DNA of 64,000 nt from Deinococcus koreensis (GTDB lineage: Bacteria; Deinococcota; Deinococci; Deinococcales; Deinococcaceae), in NCBI RefSeq assembly GCF_002901445.1, contig NZ_PPPD01000001.1:124001-188000 (forward strand), written 5' to 3'. The position numbers and the translations under genes were made by a program. Below, piece after piece: positions 51,521-61,698 of this stretch (positions within the stretch are counted from its first letter, which is position 1; each line of letters begins with the position of its first letter). A model generated the notes under the pieces. That model was not told the DNA's origin, did not search any database, and worked only from the letters and a program-made list of their open reading frames with translations.

Positions 51521-52858
51521 TCAACGTCTGAAGTTGGGTGGCCCGGACGGCAGCCGGGGCATCTTGCCGCCCGGCCCCTTGCCCTGCATCCGGCCTAGCA
51601 TCTTCATCATGTCCTTCATCTGCTCGTGCATCTTGAGCAGCTTGTTGATGTCCTGCACGGTGTGACCGCTGCCCGTGGCGATCCGCTTGCGGCGCCGGCC
51701 GTCGATGATCTTCGGGTTGCGCCGCTCCTTGAGGGTCATCGAGGAGATCATCGCGTCGATGCGCTGGATCTGCTTCTCGTCGACGTTGAAGCCCTCGGGG
51801 AGGGCGCGGCTCATGCCGGGGATCAGCTTCATCAGGTCGCCCAGCGGGCCCATCTTGCGGATCTGGCGGAGCTGGGTCAGCAGGTCTTCGAGATCGAATT
51901 CGCCGGGCTTCTTGACATCCATGGCCTTCAGGTCGGCCTGCTGGGCGCGCTCGATGAGCCCCAGCACGTCGCCCATGCCCAGGATGCGGCCCGCCACCCG
52001 GTCGGGATAGAAGGGTTCCAGGCCGCTGATCTTCTCGCTGGTGCCGGCGAAGTAGATGGGCTTGCCGGTCACAGAGCGCGCCGAGAGGGCCGCGCCGCCA
52101 CGCGCGTCGCCGTCCATCTTGGTGATGATCAGGCCCGTGAGGTTCACGCGCTGGTCGAAGGTCTGGGCCACGTTCAGGGCTTCCTGACCGGTCATGGCGT
52201 CCACCACCAGCAGGCTCTCGGTGGGGGTCATGGCGGTCTGCAGGTCGGCCAGCTGATCCATCAGCGCCTCGTCGATCTGCAGGCGGCCCGCCGTATCCAC
52301 GATCACCAGATCGCGGAAATCGGTCTTGAGGTGCTCGTCCACGCGGCGCCGGGTCTCGGCGGGCGACTCGCCGTCGGCGACCTTGAGTACGGGCACGCCG
52401 ACCTGCCTCGCCAGGATTTCGAGCTGGTCACGGGCCGCCGGGCGCTGGGTATCGGCGGCGACCAGCAGCACGCGCCGGCCCTTGCTCTTGTAGTGCGCGG
52501 CCAGTTTGCCCGTGCTGGTGGTCTTGCCCGCCCCCTGCAGGCCGACCATGAACCAGACGTTCCCCTCGGTCTTCAGTTCGGGCTGCGCCGCCTTGCCGCC
52601 CAGCGTCTGGATCAGCTCGTCGTGGACGAGTTTCACGACCATCTGCCCGGCGTTCAGGCTGCCCTCGACGGCCTGCCCCACGGCCTTCTCGCTGACCGTG
52701 GCCACGAAGTCCTTGGCGACGCCGAAGTTCACGTCGGCCTCCAGCAGGGCCATGCGGATCTCGCGCATGGCGGCCCTGACCTGCGCCTCGGTCAGCTGGC
52801 GTTCCTTCCCCACCCGGTCGAGGATGTCCTGCAACTTGTTGCCCAGCGACTCAAACAT
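51521..52858 (-). CDS. ffh: Signal recognition particle GTPase Ffh
   Basis: SRP54 homologue that targets membrane proteins co-translationally with 4.5S RNA. 445 residues. N domain [19 protein letters not shown] domain [51 protein letters not shown] domain with the Met-rich [29 protein letters not shown] and [20 protein letters not shown] lies seven bases before the ATG, so even this essential gene appears leaderless. Confidence 0.97.
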   Translation of the reverse strand: MFESLGNKLQDILDRVGKERQLTEAQVRAAMREIRMALLEADVNFGVAKDFVATVSEKAVGQAVEGSLNAGQMVVKLVHDELIQTLGGKAAQPELKTEGNVWFMVGLQGAGKTTSTGKLAAHYKSKGRRVLLVAADTQRPAARDQLEILARQVGVPVLKVADGESPAETRRRVDEHLKTDFRDLVIVDTAGRLQIDEALMDQLADLQTAMTPTESLLVVDAMTGQEALNVAQTFDQRVNLTGLIITKMDGDARGGAALSARSVTGKPIYFAGTSEKISGLEPFYPDRVAGRILGMGDVLGLIERAQQADLKAMDVKKPGEFDLEDLLTQLRQIRKMGPLGDLMKLIPGMSRALPEGFNVDEKQIQRIDAMISSMTLKERRNPKIIDGRRRKRIATGSGHTVQDINKLLKMHEQMKDMMKMLGRMQGKGPGGKMPRLPSGPPNFRR

Positions 52859-52865
52859 GTTCCGG

Positions 52866-52871
52866 AGGCTA
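52866..52871 (-). promoter_or_regulatory. -10 box for ffh
   Basis: TAGCCT ends seven bases before the ATG at 52858. Confidence 0.5.
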
Positions 52872-52913
52872 CCACGCGCCGGGAATCGGCTGTGTTACCC
52901 ACGCTGCGTCATC

Positions 52914-52919
52914 CATACT
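52914..52919 (+). promoter_or_regulatory. -10 box for the pyrophosphohydrolase-like gene
   Basis: CATACT ends eight bases before ATG 52928. A GGAGGG in between could also act as a ribosome site. Confidence 0.4.
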
Positions 52920-52927
52920 GGAGGGAC

Positions 52928-53209
52928 ATGGGCAAGCTCGTCCGAGACCGCGTTCCCGAGCTGTTCGATGGTCACTCCCGACCGCTGGATGAGGTGGAGT
53001 ACCGCGCCGCCCTGCGCGGCAAGCTGCAGGAGGAGGTGAGTGAATACCTCGAATCGGGCGAGGTGCACGAACTGGCCGACGTGCTGGAAGTGATGCAGGC
53101 CCTGGCCGGGCTGGACGGGGTTTCAGCCGCAGGGCTTGAGGACATGAGGAAAAAGAAGGCGGCCGAACGGGGTGCGTTCGATGCTCGCCTCTGGTGGACG
53201 GCAACCTAA
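52928..53209 (+). CDS. MazG/phosphoribosyl-ATP pyrophosphohydrolase-like small protein
   Basis: 93-residue all-alpha protein of the MazG-like NTP pyrophosphohydrolase superfamily. It shows the start MGKLVRDRVPELF, the metal-binding ExxE pair in KLQEEVSEYLESGEVHELADVLEVMQAL (EEVSE...ELAD) and a terminal MRKKKAAERGAF, as in the 'phosphoribosyl-ATP pyrophosphohydrolase' orphan proteins. Probably a house-cleaning nucleotidase. Its stop codon lies inside a 16-bp palindrome at the thiolase promoter. Confidence 0.83.
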   Translation: MGKLVRDRVPELFDGHSRPLDEVEYRAALRGKLQEEVSEYLESGEVHELADVLEVMQALAGLDGVSAAGLEDMRKKKAAERGAFDARLWWTAT

Positions 53210-53220
53210 CGCCCGTTAGG
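53205..53220. promoter_or_regulatory. Palindromic operator candidate upstream of the thiolase gene
   Basis: CCTAACG-CC-CGTTAGG, a perfect 7-bp inverted repeat ten bases before the -10 box of the thiolase gene. It fits the form CNAACGNNCGTTNG that I recall for TetR-type acyl-CoA-responsive repressors of Thermus. Confidence 0.5.
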
Positions 53221-53230
53221 CCCGCTGCGC

Positions 53231-53236
53231 TAAACT
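53231..53236 (+). promoter_or_regulatory. -10 box for the thiolase gene
   Basis: TAAACT ends seven bases before the ATG at 53244. Confidence 0.5.
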
Positions 53237-53243
53237 CCTCCCC

Positions 53244-54422
53244 ATGTCGAAAGCAGTGATCGTGGCGGCGTCCCGCACGCCGACCGGGAAGTTTCTGGGC
53301 ACGCTGGCGGACGTGCCGGCCGTCGAACTGGGCTCTCTTACCCTGCGGGAGACACTGCGGCGGTCGGGCGTCCCGGCGGAACTGATCGAGGAAGTCATCA
53401 TGGGCCAGGTCGTGCAGGCGGGTTGCGGGCAGAACCCGGCGCGACAGGCGGCGCTGCGGGCGGGCCTGAGCGACGAGGTCGGCGCCCTGACGATCAACAA
53501 GGTCTGCGGCAGCGGCCTGAAGGCCGTGATCCTGGCCGCGCAGAGCATCCGGGCCGGTGACCAGACGGCCGTACTGGCGGGCGGCATGGAGTCGATGAGT
53601 GGCGCCCCGCACTTACTGCCCGGCGCCCGCAAGGGCTACCGCCTGGGCCACGCGCAGGTGCTGGACGCCAACACGCAGGACGGCCTGTGGTGCTCGATCA
53701 ACGACGAGGGCATGGGCCTGACCGGCGAGCGCGTGGCCGAGAAGTACGGGATCGGCAGAGGCGAGCAGGACGCCTACGCCACCGTCAGCCACCAGAAGGC
53801 CATTGCCGCTCAGCAGGCCGGGCGCTTCAGCGACGAGATCGTGCCTGTAACAGTCAAGGGCCGCAAGGGCGACACCGTGGTGGACAGCGACGAGGGGCCC
53901 CGGGCCGACACCAGCGCCGAGACCTTGGGGCGGCTGAAGCCCGCCTTCAAGCAGGGCGGCTCGGTGACGGCCGGCAACGCCCCCGGCCTGAACGACGGCG
54001 CCGCCAGCCTGCTGGTTATGGCTGAAGAAGTGGCGCAGGCGCACGGCCTGACCCCGCTGGCCGAGATCGTGGACTACGCCACGGGCGGCCTCGCCCCCGA
54101 GTGGGTGATGATGACCCCGGTGCCGGCCACCAACAAGCTGCTGCAGAAGCTGGGCTGGAGCGTGAACGACGTCGATCTCTGGGAGCTGAACGAGGCCTTC
54201 AGCGTGCAGAGCCTCGCCGTGAGCCGCGAACTGGGTCTCGACCCGGCGCGCGTGAACGTGAACGGCGGCGCGGTCGCCCTGGGTCACCCCATCGGCGCGA
54301 GCGGCGCCCGCATCCTGGTCACGCTGCTGCACGCGCTCAGGCAGCAGGACAGGGAGGTCGGCGTGGCGACCCTGTGCATGGGCGGGGGCAACGGGCTGGC
54401 GCTGGCCGTGCGGCGGGTCTAA
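53244..54422 (+). CDS. Acetyl-CoA acetyltransferase (thiolase)
   Basis: Condenses two acetyl-CoA, or splits 3-ketoacyl-CoA in reverse. 392 residues. Active-site Cys in [13 protein letters not shown] near residue 88, the second motif [21 protein letters not shown] near residue 339 with its His, and the C-terminal [12 protein letters not shown] with the second Cys. Together with the 3-hydroxybutyryl-CoA dehydrogenase 1 kb downstream it could serve acetoacetyl-CoA metabolism, short-chain beta-oxidation or PHB precursor synthesis. A palindrome sits at its promoter. Confidence 0.93.
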   Translation: MSKAVIVAASRTPTGKFLGTLADVPAVELGSLTLRETLRRSGVPAELIEEVIMGQVVQAGCGQNPARQAALRAGLSDEVGALTINKVCGSGLKAVILAAQSIRAGDQTAVLAGGMESMSGAPHLLPGARKGYRLGHAQVLDANTQDGLWCSINDEGMGLTGERVAEKYGIGRGEQDAYATVSHQKAIAAQQAGRFSDEIVPVTVKGRKGDTVVDSDEGPRADTSAETLGRLKPAFKQGGSVTAGNAPGLNDGAASLLVMAEEVAQAHGLTPLAEIVDYATGGLAPEWVMMTPVPATNKLLQKLGWSVNDVDLWELNEAFSVQSLAVSRELGLDPARVNVNGGAVALGHPIGASGARILVTLLHALRQQDREVGVATLCMGGGNGLALAVRRV

Positions 54423-54496
54423 CCGTCGAAAAGTCGAACCGTCGAACAGCGAATGCTTGTTGTGGTTAGACCTTTAGACCGTTCGACCTTTAGACT
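54421..54496. repeat. Inverted array of GGTC(T/G)AA units between thiolase and YciI genes
   Basis: Left half carries GTCTAACCGTCGAAAAGTCG-type units; right half has TTAGACC, TTTAGACC, GTTCGACC and TTTAGACT, which are inverted forms. The last unit supplies the -10 box of the YciI gene. Same unit as the cluster at 12651-12717. Confidence 0.55.
54491..54496 (+). promoter_or_regulatory. -10 box for the YciI-like gene
   Basis: TAGACT ends seven bases before ATG 54504, and is itself the last unit of the repeat array. Confidence 0.5.
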
Positions 54497-54503
54497 CCCT
54501 CCC

Positions 54504-54812
54504 ATGCCCACCCTCTGGATCATCGAGAGCACGTACCTGAAGGGCGGCGACGAACTGGCCGCTGTGACGCCCCGGCACCGCGCCTGGCTCGATCAGCACT
54601 ACCGCACGGGCGTGTTCCTGACGAGTGGGCGCAAGCTGGACGGCACGGGCGGCATTCTGGTCGCGCAGGCCGAGGGCCAGGACGAGCTGGAGGCCATCTT
54701 CAGGGACGATCCCTTCGTGCTGGAGGGCTGCAGCACCTACAGCTACACGGCCTTCACGCCGGTCAAGCGCGGCCGGGCGCTGGAGCTGGAAGGCGTGGCC
54801 CTGGTGGAGTGA
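54504..54812 (+). CDS. YciI family protein
   Basis: 102-residue alpha/beta protein of the YciI family (dimeric ferredoxin-like fold). Conserved segments: RHRAWLDQHYRTGVFLTSGRK near residue 26, GGILVAQAEGQDELEAIFRDDPFV near residue 50 with the His/Asp pair, and a closing YSYTAFTPVKRG. Members are thought to have hydrolase or dehalogenase-like activity; function here is open. The next gene begins one base after its stop. Confidence 0.85.
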   Translation: MPTLWIIESTYLKGGDELAAVTPRHRAWLDQHYRTGVFLTSGRKLDGTGGILVAQAEGQDELEAIFRDDPFVLEGCSTYSYTAFTPVKRGRALELEGVALVE

Positions 54813-54813
54813 C

Positions 54814-55254
54814 ATGATTTTCGTCCAGTCAAGAACCGTTATCGTGTGGGTCTACGCTGGGCTGCTGGCGGTCGTCCTGACGGGCATGATCTTCACGGAT
54901 ACCACTTCGTCCCCGGACGCCTTGCCGATCTTCGGCATCCTGGGCGTAATGGGGGTGCTGGTGGCGACCCTCAGTCGCCTGAGCGTCACCCTGAGTGACG
55001 ACACCCTCAGCGTGTGGCTGGGCCCAGGCTTGTTCCGCCAGGCCATTCCACTTTCCGATATCGCCGGAGTGAGCGTGGTCAACATCTCCTCCCCTTTCGC
55101 CGTGGGTCTGCGTCTGCTGCCCGACGGGTGGCTGTACTCGCTGGGCGGCCAGGAGTTCACGGAGGTTCGTCTGATAGGCGGACGTCGCTTGCTGGTCGGT
55201 CTGGGAGCAGCTTCCGGTCTGTCGGAGGCAGTGCGCCGGAGCCTCCGACCTTGA
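54814..55254 (+). CDS. Small membrane protein with PH-like domain, function unknown
   Basis: 146 residues: two hydrophobic segments near residues 8-27 and 38-55, then a beta-rich soluble part with [25 protein letters not shown] and [25 protein letters not shown], a pattern seen in bacterial PH-like (DUF304-type) membrane proteins. One base separates it from the YciI stop, so the two are co-translated. No catalytic motif. Confidence 0.68.
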   Translation: MIFVQSRTVIVWVYAGLLAVVLTGMIFTDTTSSPDALPIFGILGVMGVLVATLSRLSVTLSDDTLSVWLGPGLFRQAIPLSDIAGVSVVNISSPFAVGLRLLPDGWLYSLGGQEFTEVRLIGGRRLLVGLGAASGLSEAVRRSLRP

Positions 55255-55273
55255 GAGCAATCAGGAGTCATCT

Positions 55274-56110
55274 ATGAAATTCGGAGTCATCGGAGCAGGG
55301 CAGATGGGCGGCGGTATCGCGCAGGTTGCGGCGCAGAGCGGATTCGACGTGGTCGTGCAGGACGTGGAGCAGGCGTTCCTGGATCGCGGCCGGGGCGTCA
55401 TCGAGAAGAGCCTGGCGAAGCTGCACGAGAAGGGCCGGCTGAGCGACACGCCGGACGTGGTGCTCGGCTGTATCGCGTTCACTACCGACCTGCACGCCTT
55501 CGCGGACGCCGATCTGGTGGTCGAGGCGATCGTGGAGAACGAGACGGTCAAGGCCGACCTGTTCCGGCAGCTGGGCCACATCGTGAAGCCCGAGGGCATC
55601 CTGGCGAGCAACACCAGTTCGATCCCGATCACGGCGCTGGCGTCGGCTTCAGGCCGCCCGGAGCGCTTCATCGGGATGCACTTCATGAACCCGGTGCCGC
55701 TGATGGCGCTCGTCGAGGTCATCCGGGGCCACTCCACCAGCGACGAGACGGCGCGCATCGTGACCCGGACGGCCGAGCAGATGGGCAAGACACCGCTCTC
55801 GTGCAACGATTTCCCCGGCTTCGTGAGCAACCGCATCCTGATGCCCATGCTGAACGAGGCCATCCAGTGCGTCATGGAGGGGGTAGCCGAGAAGGAGGCC
55901 ATCGACGGGATCATGCGGCTGGGCATGAACCACCCGATGGGGCCGCTGACGCTGGCGGACTTCATCGGGCTGGACACCTGCCTGAGCATCATGGAGGTGT
56001 TGCACAAAGGGCTGGGCGACGACAAGTACCGCCCCTCACCGCTGCTTCGCAAGATGGTGCAGGCCGGGCTGCTGGGCCGCAAGAGCGGTCAGGGCTTCTA
56101 CACCTACTGA
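55274..56110 (+). CDS. 3-hydroxybutyryl-CoA dehydrogenase
   Basis: NAD-dependent oxidation of 3-hydroxyacyl-CoA, or its reverse in butyryl-CoA synthesis. 278 residues, the short single-function form. Rossmann motif [18 protein letters not shown] at the N-terminus, catalytic His in [20 protein letters not shown] near residue 137, Ser/Asn region [14 protein letters not shown] near residue 115, and the C-terminal [17 protein letters not shown] lies upstream of the ATG. Works with the thiolase at 53244. Confidence 0.93.
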   Translation: MKFGVIGAGQMGGGIAQVAAQSGFDVVVQDVEQAFLDRGRGVIEKSLAKLHEKGRLSDTPDVVLGCIAFTTDLHAFADADLVVEAIVENETVKADLFRQLGHIVKPEGILASNTSSIPITALASASGRPERFIGMHFMNPVPLMALVEVIRGHSTSDETARIVTRTAEQMGKTPLSCNDFPGFVSNRILMPMLNEAIQCVMEGVAEKEAIDGIMRLGMNHPMGPLTLADFIGLDTCLSIMEVLHKGLGDDKYRPSPLLRKMVQAGLLGRKSGQGFYTY

Positions 56111-56233
56111 GCCGCCGTGCGGTGGCCTGCAACGAATCCTGAAGTCTAGACGTCTGGTTCTGCTCTGGCCGTACCTGAAGGTCACCTTAAGGTCTCGTCA
56201 ATTTGGTGGATTCCGGAGTCAGGAGGGTTCCCC
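56111..56233. other. Intergenic region with ACCTTAAGGT palindrome
   Basis: Between 56110 and the next promoter. Contains AAGGTC and the ten-base palindrome ACCTTAAGGT near 56184, and AGACGTCT near 56145. Role unknown. Confidence 0.3.
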
Positions 56234-56239
56234 TATCCT
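56234..56239 (+). promoter_or_regulatory. -10 box for the 83-residue protein gene
   Basis: TATCCT ends six bases before ATG 56246. Confidence 0.45.
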
Positions 56240-56245
56240 GGACTC

Positions 56246-56497
56246 ATGAACGTCATCCGCCACTTCAGCGATACGCGGACGGAACAGGGCCGCGTGCGGT
56301 TTCTGCTTCAGTCCGGCCGTGTCCACCTGACGGCGGAGGGACAGGGCTGGGCCCATTCTTCACGGCACACCAGCCTGGAAGAGGCCGCGACCTTCCTGGC
56401 GACGGTGGCGCAGGTGCCGGGCGGACTGTACCGGCAGGCCCTCGACGATCTGGAACGGCAGCTGCAGCTGGAGCAGGAATTTCACGGCGCCGCCTGA
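56246..56497 (+). CDS. Conserved-looking small protein, function unknown
   Basis: 83 residues, predicted cytosolic, mixed beta-alpha. N-terminal strands (VIRHFSDTRTEQGRVRFLLQ, RVHLTAEGQGWA) are followed by a helix (LEEAATFLATVAQ) and an acidic C-terminal helix (ALDDLERQLQLEQEF). No cysteines. Supported by the -10 box at the right spacing and by a codon pattern like its neighbours. No family recognised. Confidence 0.6.
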   Translation: MNVIRHFSDTRTEQGRVRFLLQSGRVHLTAEGQGWAHSSRHTSLEEAATFLATVAQVPGGLYRQALDDLERQLQLEQEFHGAA

Positions 56498-56600
56498 CCT
56501 GATCGGTTTCCTGTAGGACACAGAGGCGTGCCCTGGAGAATGGGCGCCGCTGGCAGCAATCCGCCCGCGGCGCCCCTCGCCTTTGCCCGAGCGGCCGCCT

Positions 56601-56606
56601 TACACT
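56601..56606 (+). promoter_or_regulatory. -10 box for the polytopic membrane protein gene
   Basis: TACACT ends five bases before ATG 56612, slightly short of the usual spacing. Confidence 0.4.
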
Positions 56607-56611
56607 GAGCC

Positions 56612-57667
56612 ATGACCACCCTGCCTCCCCGGTCTGGGATTCATCCGGCAGCCGCCACCAGCCCCGCCGCCGAATACCGGACGACCACGCGCGAGAACCT
56701 CATCACCATGGCGCTGGGGTGGTGGCTGGTGGGCGGGCTGTTCCTCGACGGCTGGGCCCACAACCAGTTCGGCGAGACGCTGGAGACCTTTTTTACGCCC
56801 TGGCACGCGGTCTTTTACAGCGGGTTCCTGGCGGTGGCCGGCTGGTGCCTGTTCCTGGCCTCGCGGGGCTGGCGCCTGGGCCGGCGCGGACTGGCCGCCT
56901 TTCCGGCGGGCTACGCGCTGGCCGGGCTGGGCGTGCCGCTGTTCGGGGTGGCCGGCGCGGGCGACCTGCTGTGGCACACGGCCTTCGGTATCGAGGTCGG
57001 GGTGGAGGCGCTGCTCTCCCCCACCCATCTGATGCTCTTCGGGGGGGCGCTGCTGATCCTGGCCTCGCCGCTGGTGGCTGTCTGGAGCGCGCCCGTCGGC
57101 CGCTCGGTGCCCGGAGGCACGCGCTGGGTGGCGGTGCTCTCGGCCACGTCGCTGCTGGCCACGACGGCCTTCATGCACATGTACATGTGGGGCCTGCTGA
57201 TGGTGCCGCAGGGGCTGGGCTGGGTGCAGACGCGCGGCGAACTGAGCGCCACCTTGCTCACGGCGCTGATCATGACGGCGCCCGTGCTGCTGCTGCTGCG
57301 CCGCTTCGCGCTGCCCTTCGGGGCCATCACCCTGATGTACACGGTGACGAACCTGGGCATGGCCCTGATGATCATGCCCGGCGACTGGCGGGTGCCGCTC
57401 GTGGCCCTCGCCTGCGGGCTGCTGGCCGACCTGCTGCAGGTCACGCTGAGGCCCTCGCCTGTCCGCGTGCTGAGCCTGCGGGCCTTCGCCTTCCTGTTGC
57501 CGCTGTGCGTGTGGGTGCCCTATCTGGGCGGCGCGGTGCGGCTGGGCCTGAGCAACCTGAGCCTGGAACTGTGGCTGGGCGTGGCCGTCATGGCGGGTCT
57601 GGGCGGCCTCGCCCTGAGCACCCTGATCGTGCCGCCGGCCCTGCCCCCCGAGGCCCTGGAGGACTGA
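56612..57667 (+). CDS. Polytopic membrane protein of unknown function
   Basis: 351 residues, nine or so hydrophobic segments. Conserved-looking polar residues lie in or near the membrane: DGWAHNQFGETLETFFTPWH near residue 47, GDLLWHTAFGIEVGVEALLSPTHLML near residue 116 and TTAFMHMYMWG near residue 188. The repeated His, Asp and Glu suggest metal or haem binding, but no family is recognised. A 30-residue hydrophilic N-terminus precedes the first segment. Convergent with the TrhO gene. Confidence 0.7.
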   Translation: MTTLPPRSGIHPAAATSPAAEYRTTTRENLITMALGWWLVGGLFLDGWAHNQFGETLETFFTPWHAVFYSGFLAVAGWCLFLASRGWRLGRRGLAAFPAGYALAGLGVPLFGVAGAGDLLWHTAFGIEVGVEALLSPTHLMLFGGALLILASPLVAVWSAPVGRSVPGGTRWVAVLSATSLLATTAFMHMYMWGLLMVPQGLGWVQTRGELSATLLTALIMTAPVLLLLRRFALPFGAITLMYTVTNLGMALMIMPGDWRVPLVALACGLLADLLQVTLRPSPVRVLSLRAFAFLLPLCVWVPYLGGAVRLGLSNLSLELWLGVAVMAGLGGLALSTLIVPPALPPEALED

Positions 57668-57674
57668 CCCGCAG

Positions 57675-57711
57675 CCGGCGCCCCTCTAACCGGCGCCTCT
57701 CTGACCGGCGC
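57675..57711. repeat. 15-bp tandem repeat at the end of the TrhO gene
   Basis: Two and a half copies of CCGGCGCC(C/T)CTCT(A/G)A. Read on the minus strand in frame, one copy encodes AGQRG and the next has the stop TAG where the first has CAG. Confidence 0.6.
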
Positions 57712-58648
57712 TGAGGCCCTGGGCGCCAAAGTGGCGCTGGCGTTCCCGGAAGGCGGCCTTCTGGGCGGGCGTGGTCTGCCCGTGGCAGTGCTCGCAGCTG
57801 ACCCCTTCCTCGTAGAGCGGGTGGGTTCGCTGCCCGGGCGCGAGCGGCCAGCCGCACGAGTGGCACATCAGCGCGTGACCCGGCTCCAGCCCGTGCCCGA
57901 CCGTCACGCGGCCGTCGAAGACGAAGCATTCGCCCTCCCAGCGGCTGCGCTCCTCGGGCACGTCCTCCAGGTACTTCAGGATGCCGCCGTGCAGGTGGTA
58001 GACGTCCTGAAAGCCGCGCTGGAGCAGCAGGCTGGTGCTCTTCTCACAGCGGATGCCGCCCGTGCAGAACATCGCCACGCGCCGGCCCTCCAGCTCGGAG
58101 CGGTGGTCGTCGAGCCACTGGGGGAACTCGCGGAAGGAGTCGATTTCAGGGTTCAGCGCCCCCTGGAAGGTGCCGGCCACCACCTCGTAGCGGTTGCGGG
58201 TGTCGATCACCACCACCTCGGGGTCGGCCAGCAGGGCGTTCCAGTCCTCGGGGCTCAGGTAGGTGCCCACCTCCTCCCGCGGGGCGACCGGCACCCCCAG
58301 GGTCACGATCTCGCGCTTGAGGCGCACCTTGAAGCGCCGGAAGGGCCGCTCCCGGGCGGTGGACTCCTTGGCTTCCAGATGGCTGAAGCCGGAGCCGCGC
58401 AGGAAGTCCCGCAGGCCAGTCACCGCCTCCAGCGACCCCGCCACCGTCCCGTTGATGCCCTCGGGCGCGACGATCAGCGTACCGCACAGGCCTGTGGCGC
58501 GCCCCAGCTCCAGCAGCCGGTCACGGAGCCCGGCGGGATCGTGGACGTCGTGGAACTGGTAGAGGGCCAGGACGGCGAAGGGGGCGGACGGGGCCTGGGG
58601 GAGCGGGGGCTGGGTCATCGGGGGCTGGGTCATGGGGGGCTGGGTCAT
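57686..58648 (-). CDS. trhO: tRNA uridine-34 hydroxylase TrhO (rhodanese family, UPF0176)
   Basis: Oxygen-dependent formation of 5-hydroxyuridine at the wobble position of some tRNAs. 320 residues. N-terminal acylphosphatase-like region (GTLIVAPEGINGTVAGS near residue 56), rhodanese core with VVVIDTRNRYEVVAGTFQGALNPEIDSFREF and the active loop MFCTGGIRCEKSTSLLL near residue 192, then a Cys/His-rich C-terminal part (MCHSCGWPL, SCEHCHGQT). It opens with three MTQPP units; any of ATG 58648, 58633 or 58618 could start it. The C-terminal tail lies in a tandem repeat. Confidence 0.9.
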   Translation of the reverse strand: MTQPPMTQPPMTQPPLPQAPSAPFAVLALYQFHDVHDPAGLRDRLLELGRATGLCGTLIVAPEGINGTVAGSLEAVTGLRDFLRGSGFSHLEAKESTARERPFRRFKVRLKREIVTLGVPVAPREEVGTYLSPEDWNALLADPEVVVIDTRNRYEVVAGTFQGALNPEIDSFREFPQWLDDHRSELEGRRVAMFCTGGIRCEKSTSLLLQRGFQDVYHLHGGILKYLEDVPEERSRWEGECFVFDGRVTVGHGLEPGHALMCHSCGWPLAPGQRTHPLYEEGVSCEHCHGQTTPAQKAAFRERQRHFGAQGLSAGQRGAG

Positions 58649-58744
58649 GGGAACGTCACTGGCCTGGGGCCACGGTGAGGGACAGGATACCGGGCCGGGT
58701 GGAGTCTAGGTCAGGCGGCGCATTCTTCCCCACCCCGGCTCTGC

Positions 58745-58750
58745 TAGCCT
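58745..58750 (+). promoter_or_regulatory. -10 box for the ABC-F gene
   Basis: TAGCCT ends seven bases before GTG 58758. Confidence 0.5.
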
Positions 58751-58757
58751 CCTTGCC

Positions 58758-60833
<2,076 letters not shown>

Positions 60834-61159
60834 CGGGCTAGGGGGGCCTCCCCTCGGGCTCGCCGCTATGACTGAAGGGAGTGGCGCTGAAGGCTGTCTC
60901 ACTCGCCCCCTGGCTTCCCCCTCCCCCTGCAGACAAGCCGGGACGCTGCGAAGGTGAGGGCCGGGAGGGGGGGTGGACGAAACCCGTGAGGGCTCTCCAC
61001 GACGGCACGGCCTGACGGGGCAGTGGCCCGGGCATCTCACGACAGCCATTCCGAGGAAGGGCGTGAGGTTTCCAGCCACGCGCGCCTCTGCCAGCCCCTG
61101 CCCACCGGCCCGTCAGTCGGTTCAGGCGACCTGCCATCTGCCCTCCCCTCCCCCTCCGC
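60834..61159. other. Gene-poor region after the ABC-F gene
   Basis: About 325 bases, pyrimidine-rich in places. Holds CTGCCATCTGCC at 61131-61142, an inverted form of the GGCAGAT repeat. No gene supported. Confidence 0.35.
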
Positions 61160-61165
61160 TATACT
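61160..61165 (+). promoter_or_regulatory. -10 box for the 151-residue protein gene
   Basis: TATACT ends seven bases before ATG 61173. Confidence 0.55.
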
Positions 61166-61172
61166 TCCGCGC

Positions 61173-61628
61173 ATGGACGACCTCATCAAAGGACGCCTCG
61201 GGGGCGACAGCGGATATGACATCCGCTGCGTGATCGACGGCGATACGATCAAGGGCCGCGCGGGCGGCAAGTTGCACGGCAAGGACATCGACCTGGAGAT
61301 CACCGAGCGTGGCGTGCAGGGCAGCGTGGGCGCCGACTCCGTGAAGATCGAGCTGACCGACGGTGAACTCAGGGGCAATGTGGGCAGCCAGAAACTCACG
61401 CTGCGTGGCGTCGACCGGGTGACCGGCTTCATGGGCGAGCCCATCGTGGGCTGGAACGTGGTGGCGCAGCAGACCGGCGAGAAGCTGGTCGGGCAGCTGG
61501 GCAGCACGGTGCTGGGCCGCCCCTTCGAGCTGGAGCTGGGCAGCGCGCCCGGCTGGGTGGGCACCCTGGTCGCCGTGGTGGCCTTCTACGCCCTGGAACC
61601 CCGCGCGAGCGTGACCGTCGGGCGCTGA
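61173..61628 (+). CDS. Small repetitive beta protein of unknown function
   Basis: 151 residues. Residues 3-85 consist of short Gly/Asp-rich strands with a loose repeat (IKGRLGGDSGYD, IKGRAGGKLHGKDIDLEIT, VQGSVGADSVKIELTD, LRGNVGSQKLTLRG), suggesting a beta-solenoid-like or sandwich fold. A C-terminal hydrophobic segment (WVGTLVAVVAFYAL, near residue 128) may be a membrane anchor. No signal peptide. The perfect TATACT box and the terminator after it support a real, well expressed gene. Family not recognised. Confidence 0.68.
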   Translation: MDDLIKGRLGGDSGYDIRCVIDGDTIKGRAGGKLHGKDIDLEITERGVQGSVGADSVKIELTDGELRGNVGSQKLTLRGVDRVTGFMGEPIVGWNVVAQQTGEKLVGQLGSTVLGRPFELELGSAPGWVGTLVAVVAFYALEPRASVTVGR

Positions 61629-61644
61629 CACAGCAGACCTGAGA

Positions 61645-61674
61645 GCCGCGCCGGGGACGCCGGGCGCGGCTTTT
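61645..61674 (+). terminator. Rho-independent terminator after the small beta-protein gene
   Basis: GCCGCGCC at 61645-61652 pairs with GGCGCGGC at 61663-61670, followed by TTTT. Confidence 0.75.
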
Positions 61675-61698
61675 CATTGCTGGACGGGATGGGGCGCC

